Assembly: GCA_002358575.1 (NCBI GenBank)
Contig: DEPD01000082.1
Span: 25,632 to 44,522 of the forward strand
Source: Lachnospiraceae bacterium UBA3401
GTDB lineage: Bacteria; Bacillota; Clostridia; Lachnospirales; Lachnospiraceae
Direction of reading: 5' to 3'
DNA: 18,891 nt
The notes under the pieces are model-generated. The model did not search any database. It was not told the DNA's origin and was given only the letters and a program-made list of their open reading frames with translations. Shown here piece after piece: positions 15,226 through 18,891 of this stretch (its first letter is position 1; each line of letters opens with the position of its first letter). The position numbers and the translations under genes are program-made.

Positions 15226-15285
15226 AGAGCGACTCCTCATATATTAAGTATTAGAAAAAGCGCTTGATGCATGAGGAGTTGTTTT
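15226..15285 (+). promoter_or_regulatory. Hairpin that sequesters the ribosome binding site of the Cys-rich gene
   Basis: ACTCCTCAT (15232-15240) is exactly complementary to ATGAGGAGT (15271-15279), which contains the Shine-Dalgarno GAGGAG (15273-15278). Allowing G-U pairs, the stem extends to about 15 bp (15226-15240 with 15271-15285), ending just before the ATG at 15287. The loop is 30 nt and contains the small palindrome AAGCGCTT. It could be a translational switch for the downstream gene. The GTTTTT after the stem also gives it a terminator-like look for the operon ending at 15220. Confidence 0.55.
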
Positions 15286-15286
15286 T

Positions 15287-15532
15287 ATGAATTGTTGGTT
15301 TTGGATTATCTTACTGTGGTGTTTCTGGGGAAAAGGTGGTTGTCAAAACAATTGTATGTGTACGAGTGAACGTAACAATGATTGTGACTGCAATCCTACA
15401 TTTCCGACACCAGTTGTTCCGCCCTGCCCTCCAAACAATGGCTGCGGCTGCGGTAATGACATGATACAGCCGCGTGGTTTTGCCGGATTTGGAGACAACA
15501 ATACCTGTGGGTGTGAAGAGAAAGAGAACTAA
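15287..15532 (+). CDS. Small cysteine-rich protein with four CxC pairs
   Basis: 81-residue protein that I do not recognise. It has a hydrophobic N-terminus, MNCWFWIILLWCFWG, that could be a membrane anchor or atypical signal, although it lacks basic residues at its front. The rest is hydrophilic with 12 cysteines overall, including four CxC pairs at 23/25, 33/35, 53/55 and 74/76. Each pair is preceded by N plus one residue (NNCMC, NDCDC, NGCGC, NTCGC). A Pro-rich spacer (37-49) divides the pairs. Metal binding or a disulfide-linked surface protein are both possible. The Shine-Dalgarno GAGGAG has an 8-nt spacer to the ATG but lies in a hairpin. The strong start site and the phased CxC pattern argue that this is a real gene. 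Confidence 0.72.
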   Translation: MNCWFWIILLWCFWGKGGCQNNCMCTSERNNDCDCNPTFPTPVVPPCPPNNGCGCGNDMIQPRGFAGFGDNNTCGCEEKEN

Positions 15533-15537
15533 ACCAT

Positions 15538-15572
15538 TGTGGAAGCGTGCACGGAAGCTGCACGCTTCCACA
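15538..15572. repeat. Perfect 14-bp stem-loop after the Cys-rich gene
   Basis: TGTGGAAGCGTGCA (15538-15551) and TGCACGCTTCCACA (15559-15572) are exact reverse complements around a 7-nt loop. No T tract follows, so intrinsic termination here is doubtful. It begins five nt after the stop codon and could protect the mRNA 3' end. A second smaller stem (CAAGAATA/TATTCTTG, 15585-15607) follows. Confidence 0.6.
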
Positions 15573-15625
15573 GTATGTAGCAATCAAGAATATTGTCGGT
15601 ATTCTTGTATTAAATTTCACACAGG

Positions 15626-15655
15626 AAAAACGCAAAAGGCAGCGTTTTTTATTTG
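15626..15655 (+). terminator. Putative rho-independent terminator
   Basis: AAAAACGC (15626-15633) pairs with GCGTTTTT (15642-15649) around AAAAGGCA, and the T-rich stretch continues as TATTTGTATTT. The stem is AT-rich except for its tip, so strength is moderate. It would end the Cys-rich transcript before the methionine synthase pair. Part of its sequence, GCAAAAGGCAGC, is repeated at 15666-15677 just before the next ribosome binding site. Confidence 0.5.
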
Positions 15656-15688
15656 TATTTGAACTGCAAAAGGCAGCAAGGAGTAAAA

Positions 15689-16375
15689 ATGGAAAGCAGC
15701 AATCAAGAGATTAGAAATAGAGTTAATTTAAGGGAGATTTATAGATATTTGGGATATGGTACAAAGATTCCAGATAACAATATACAAAAATTAATTATGG
15801 AAGTGCTTGATGCGTTGCTTTGTGCAATAAAGCCTAAAAATATCTATAAAGTATTTCATAGTAATATTTCAGAAAACCAAGTGTTACTAAAAGAATTGGA
15901 CAGAACACTTGTTTTTGAAAGCCAAAATCTTGCGGACAACCTTGCGCAGTGCAGTACTGTGGTTCTGCTTGCCGCAACATTGGGGATTGAGGCGGACAAA
16001 CTGTTGCAGCGATATGAGGTAATGCATATGACAAAGGCAGCAATTGTACAGGCGTGCGGTGCAGCATGCATTGAGGCTTATTGCAATATTTTGCAGGAAC
16101 AGATATTGCAGGAGTTGTCCAAAGAAGGAGCAAGACTATATTTGCGACCGCGATTTAGCCCTGGATATGGGGATTTGCCGCTGCAGTATCAACGTGTGAT
16201 TTTTCAGGAGTTGGAGTGCACGAAACGAATCGGACTTACGCTTACAGATAGTTTGTTAATGTATCCTACAAAGAGTGTGTCGGCATTGATTGGATTGACT
16301 GCCAATCCGCAGAGTTGTCATATTGGTAAATGTAGTCAATGCGACAATACAACATGTGCGTTTCGCGCAGTATAA
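15689..16375 (+). CDS. Stand-alone methionine synthase reactivation-domain protein
   Basis: 228 residues related to the C-terminal activation domain of cobalamin-dependent methionine synthase (Met_synt_B12). The SAM-binding signature appears as RPRFSPGYGDLPLQ (153-166), followed by TDSLLMYPTKSVSALIG (186-202). In this family the domain uses SAM and an electron donor to re-methylate oxidised cob(II)alamin. The C-terminus has a compact cysteine group, C210, C215, C218 and C223, as in other free-standing versions; it may bind metal. AAGGAG precedes the ATG at 15689, while an in-frame ATG at 15653 lies in the terminator. The adjacent metH lacks this domain, so the two proteins presumably work as one enzyme. 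They are 59 nt apart and co-directional. Confidence 0.88.
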   Translation: MESSNQEIRNRVNLREIYRYLGYGTKIPDNNIQKLIMEVLDALLCAIKPKNIYKVFHSNISENQVLLKELDRTLVFESQNLADNLAQCSTVVLLAATLGIEADKLLQRYEVMHMTKAAIVQACGAACIEAYCNILQEQILQELSKEGARLYLRPRFSPGYGDLPLQYQRVIFQELECTKRIGLTLTDSLLMYPTKSVSALIGLTANPQSCHIGKCSQCDNTTCAFRAV

Positions 16376-16434
16376 AGGCTTTTGGCATTTGAAGAATTTT
16401 AAGAGATTATAAAGGCTTATAAGGGGAGGATTTT

Positions 16435-18840
16435 ATGGAGTTTATAAAACAATTAGGAAAACAGTTACTTTTTTTTGATGGTGGAATGGGGACATTATTG
16501 CAGGAGCGCGGTCTTATGGCTGGCGAAATACCAGAGACATGGAATATTTTGCACCCAGAAATTATCAGACAGATTCATAAAGAGTATCTTCTGGCAGGAA
16601 GCAATATAATTTCTGCCAATACTTTCGGTGTAAATACTTTTAAATGCAAAAACTTGGAATATTCAGTAAAGGAACTTGTGACTGCTGGTATTAGGCTTGT
16701 TAGGGAAGCAATGGAGGAAGTGCACAGCAATCAGCCAATGTATGCGGCACTTGATATTGGTTCGATTGGAAAATTGTTGAAGCCGCTAGGAGAAATTTCC
16801 TTTGATGAGGCATACAAAACATTTCAGGAGATTGTCATAGCAGGAGACCAGGCAGGAGCAGATTTGATCTTGATAGAGACAGTCAGTGATTCGTATGAGA
16901 TAAAAGCGGCGGTTCTTGCGGCGAAGGAAAATAGCAATCTGCCAGTGATTGTCACAATGATTTTTGATGAGAATGGGAAATTGTTGACAGGTGGTGATGT
17001 GGCAAGTGTTACAGCAATGCTTGAGGGATTAGGTGTTGACGCAATCGGTTTTAATTGTGGGCTTGGTCCACAACAGATGAAAAAGTTGTTGCCACAGTTA
17101 ACCGCGTGTTGTTCGCTGCCGATTGTAATGAATCCAAATGCCGGACTTCCAGTCATGGTAAATGGACAGACAGTATTTCAAGTGGAGCCAAAGGAGTTTG
17201 CACAGAGTGTGAAGTATTTGGTGGAGATGGGGGCAAACGTCGTGGGCGGTTGTTGTGGCACGACGCCAGCGCATATTAAGTGTGTGGTAGAACTTTGTAA
17301 AAATATGGAGATTGCACCCATTACAGACAAAAAATTGACAGTCGTGTCATCTTATAACCATGCGGTTTACTTTTCCAGAAAGCCATTGATTATAGGCGAG
17401 CGCATTAATCCGACAGGAAAATCCAAATTCAAGCAGGCGCTTCGAGACCATGACATGGAGTATCTATATAAAGAAGGGCTTACACAGGAGGAGAAGGGTG
17501 CGCATATTTTGGATATCAATGTGGGATTGCCTGAGATTGATGAGCCGATGCTAATGGAGGAGGCAGTTACTGGTATTCAGGCAATCATTGACTTGCCATT
17601 GCAGATTGATACCTCCGACACAGAAGCAATGGAGCGAGGACTGCGATATTATAATGGAAAGCCGATGTTAAATTCTGTCAATGGCAAAAAGGAATCGATG
17701 GAGCAGGTTTTTCCCATTGCAAAAAAATATGGCGCAGTTCTGGTGTGTCTCTGTCTTGATGAAGATGGGATTCCTGAGACAGTCGAAGGGCGGTTACAAG
17801 TGGCGGAAAAGATTGTCAAGACGGCTGCGCAATATGGTATTCCCAAGAAAAATTTAGTGATGGATGCGCTTGTGCTTACGATTAGTACAGGGAAGGACAA
17901 TGCGAATGTCACGCTGGAAGCTATGCGCAGAATCCGCTATGAAATGGGGCTTCACACAGTACTTGGCGTGTCAAATATTTCGTTTGGATTGCCAGAGAGA
18001 AGTCGCATTAACACTGCATTTTTTACAATGGCGATGAATAATGGGCTGAGTGCAGGCATTGTAAATCCTTCTAGTGAGCCGATGATGTCCGCCTATTATA
18101 GTTTTAATGCGTTGATTGGTGAGGACGACCAGTGCAGTGCATATATTGCAAATGCGTCACAGGCAATGGACAAGCCCAATGTGCCTTCCGCAACGAAAAG
18201 TAGTGCACTTACATTGGAAGAGGCAATTATAAAAGGATTGGCAGAGAGTGCCAGTGAGGAGACAACCAAGCTGCTAAAACAAAATATAGAAGCGCTGTCC
18301 ATTATCAATGAAAAATTGATTCCGGCGCTGGATGTGGTAGGAAAAGGGTTTGAGGAAAAGAAAATGTTTCTTCCGCAACTGTTGATGAGCGCAGAGGCGG
18401 CGAAGGCGTCTTTTGAGGCGATTAAAACAACTTTGTCCAGACAGGGAAAAGACAGTGAGAGCAAAGGAAAGATTGTGATTGCCACGGTCAAGGGTGATAT
18501 CCACGATATTGGCAAAAATATTGTGAAGACTTTATTAGAAAATTATGGATTTGAAATGATTGACCTTGGAAAGGACGTGGACCCAGAACAGATATTAAAA
18601 ACAGTGCAGGAGCAGCAAGTGAAGCTGGTTGGACTCAGTGCGCTTATGACAACCACCGTCGTTAATATGGAGGCGACAATTAAACTTTTGCGAGAACATC
18701 ATGTGAATTGTAAAGTTATGGTGGGCGGGGCTGTGCTCACACAGGAATATGCGGATATGATTGGCGCAGATTTTTATTCTAAGGATGCTATGGGTTCTGT
18801 GAGATATGCAAATGAGCTTTATGAACATAGAGAATTATGA
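16435..18840 (+). CDS. metH: Cobalamin-dependent methionine synthase, short form without reactivation domain
   Basis: 801 residues that transfer a methyl group from methyltetrahydrofolate to homocysteine through cobalamin. In order: homocysteine/zinc domain (about 5-290) with DGGMGT (15-20) and zinc ligands C208 (GFNCG) and C273-C274 (GGCCGT); folate (pterin-binding) domain (about 315-570) starting IIGERINPTG and including LDINVG; four-helix cap (about 590-670); and a B12-binding Rossmann domain with DIHDIG (688-693), where H690 is the cobalt ligand, and VGGAVLT (763-769). E. coli MetH is about 1,227 residues because of the C-terminal activation domain, absent here and encoded by the preceding gene. 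GGGGAGG with a short spacer sets the ATG at 16435. No SAM or cobalamin riboswitch was recognised upstream. Confidence 0.94.
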   Translation: MEFIKQLGKQLLFFDGGMGTLLQERGLMAGEIPETWNILHPEIIRQIHKEYLLAGSNIISANTFGVNTFKCKNLEYSVKELVTAGIRLVREAMEEVHSNQPMYAALDIGSIGKLLKPLGEISFDEAYKTFQEIVIAGDQAGADLILIETVSDSYEIKAAVLAAKENSNLPVIVTMIFDENGKLLTGGDVASVTAMLEGLGVDAIGFNCGLGPQQMKKLLPQLTACCSLPIVMNPNAGLPVMVNGQTVFQVEPKEFAQSVKYLVEMGANVVGGCCGTTPAHIKCVVELCKNMEIAPITDKKLTVVSSYNHAVYFSRKPLIIGERINPTGKSKFKQALRDHDMEYLYKEGLTQEEKGAHILDINVGLPEIDEPMLMEEAVTGIQAIIDLPLQIDTSDTEAMERGLRYYNGKPMLNSVNGKKESMEQVFPIAKKYGAVLVCLCLDEDGIPETVEGRLQVAEKIVKTAAQYGIPKKNLVMDALVLTISTGKDNANVTLEAMRRIRYEMGLHTVLGVSNISFGLPERSRINTAFFTMAMNNGLSAGIVNPSSEPMMSAYYSFNALIGEDDQCSAYIANASQAMDKPNVPSATKSSALTLEEAIIKGLAESASEETTKLLKQNIEALSIINEKLIPALDVVGKGFEEKKMFLPQLLMSAEAAKASFEAIKTTLSRQGKDSESKGKIVIATVKGDIHDIGKNIVKTLLENYGFEMIDLGKDVDPEQILKTVQEQQVKLVGLSALMTTTVVNMEATIKLLREHHVNCKVMVGGAVLTQEYADMIGADFYSKDAMGSVRYANELYEHREL

Positions 18841-18852
18841 CAGTTCAGCTTA

Positions 18853-18877
18853 GGACTTTGCATTTACTGCAAAGTCC
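18853..18877 (+). terminator. Hairpin after metH, possible terminator
   Basis: GGACTTTGC (18853-18861) pairs perfectly with GCAAAGTCC (18869-18877) around a 7-nt loop, 12 nt after the metH stop. The bases that follow (GTGAAATAACG) are not T-rich, so intrinsic termination is uncertain. Confidence 0.4.
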
Positions 18878-18891
18878 GTGAAATAACGTAG

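Noticed and set aside
15632..15677. Direct repeat GCAAAAGGCAGC, two copies 34 nt apart
   Set aside because: It is short and AG-rich, and overlaps both a terminator loop and a ribosome-binding region. It is too weak to call an element without more copies.
16376..16434. SAM or cobalamin riboswitch upstream of metH
   Set aside because: The gap is only 59 nt. It shows no S-box or B12-box elements, only an 11-nt direct repeat TATAAAGGCTT (16371 and 16408) that may be chance.

Overview
The window looks like a chromosomal segment of a Gram-positive, anaerobic Firmicute, most likely a gut Lachnospiraceae. The reasons are the AT-rich composition, strong AGGAGG-type ribosome binding sites, a monomeric [FeFe] hydrogenase, small DUF1292 and DUF2225 proteins, a two-part cobalamin methionine synthase and an intracellular pectin-processing cluster. 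A pectin specialist related to Lachnospira / Eubacterium eligens would fit, but the species is inference. No rRNA, tRNA, CRISPR array, phage gene or transposase was seen.

Layout. Positions 1-402 hold no convincing gene, but they contain inverted repeats and a structured leader. Positions 403-4137 carry a co-directional pectin module: GH28 polygalacturonase, GH105 unsaturated galacturonyl hydrolase and CE8 pectin methylesterase. None has a signal peptide, so they probably process imported pectin fragments in the cytoplasm. Between GH105 and CE8 lies a short fossil of the 3' end of a second GH105 gene. A ~100-nt hairpin separates the module from a TIM-barrel sugar isomerase/epimerase-like gene (4324-5160). 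A 314-nt gap rich in hairpins precedes a group-B-like [FeFe] hydrogenase (5475-6971). gltX (7052-8515) follows and overlaps a UvrD/Rep-type helicase gene. The helicase gene converges, with overlapping stop codons, on a minus-strand pair: DUF2225 (10368-11126) and the acidic DUF1292 protein (11230-11553).

Positions 11852-15220 carry an apparent three-gene operon behind a good sigma-A-type promoter. Its genes are a Sir2-like protein that has lost its NAD and catalytic motifs, a GlgX/GH13-like protein that has lost three of its four catalytic sequence regions, and a His-rich DUF5662 protein. Two pseudoenzymes side by side make this the most interesting part of the window. A 12-cysteine mini-protein (15287-15532) follows; its Shine-Dalgarno lies inside a long potential hairpin. 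The last two genes form a split methionine synthase: a stand-alone reactivation-domain protein (15689-16375) and an 801-residue MetH (16435-18840) that lacks that domain.

How the genes work together. GH28, CE8 and GH105 cover demethylation and depolymerisation of oligogalacturonides and release of the unsaturated uronate. The two cobalamin genes rebuild one methionine synthase from separate chains. The hydrogenase, gltX and helicase genes look like independent or housekeeping functions. The Sir2-like/GlgX-like/DUF5662 operon has no assignable reaction; a regulatory or glycan-binding role is the most economical guess.
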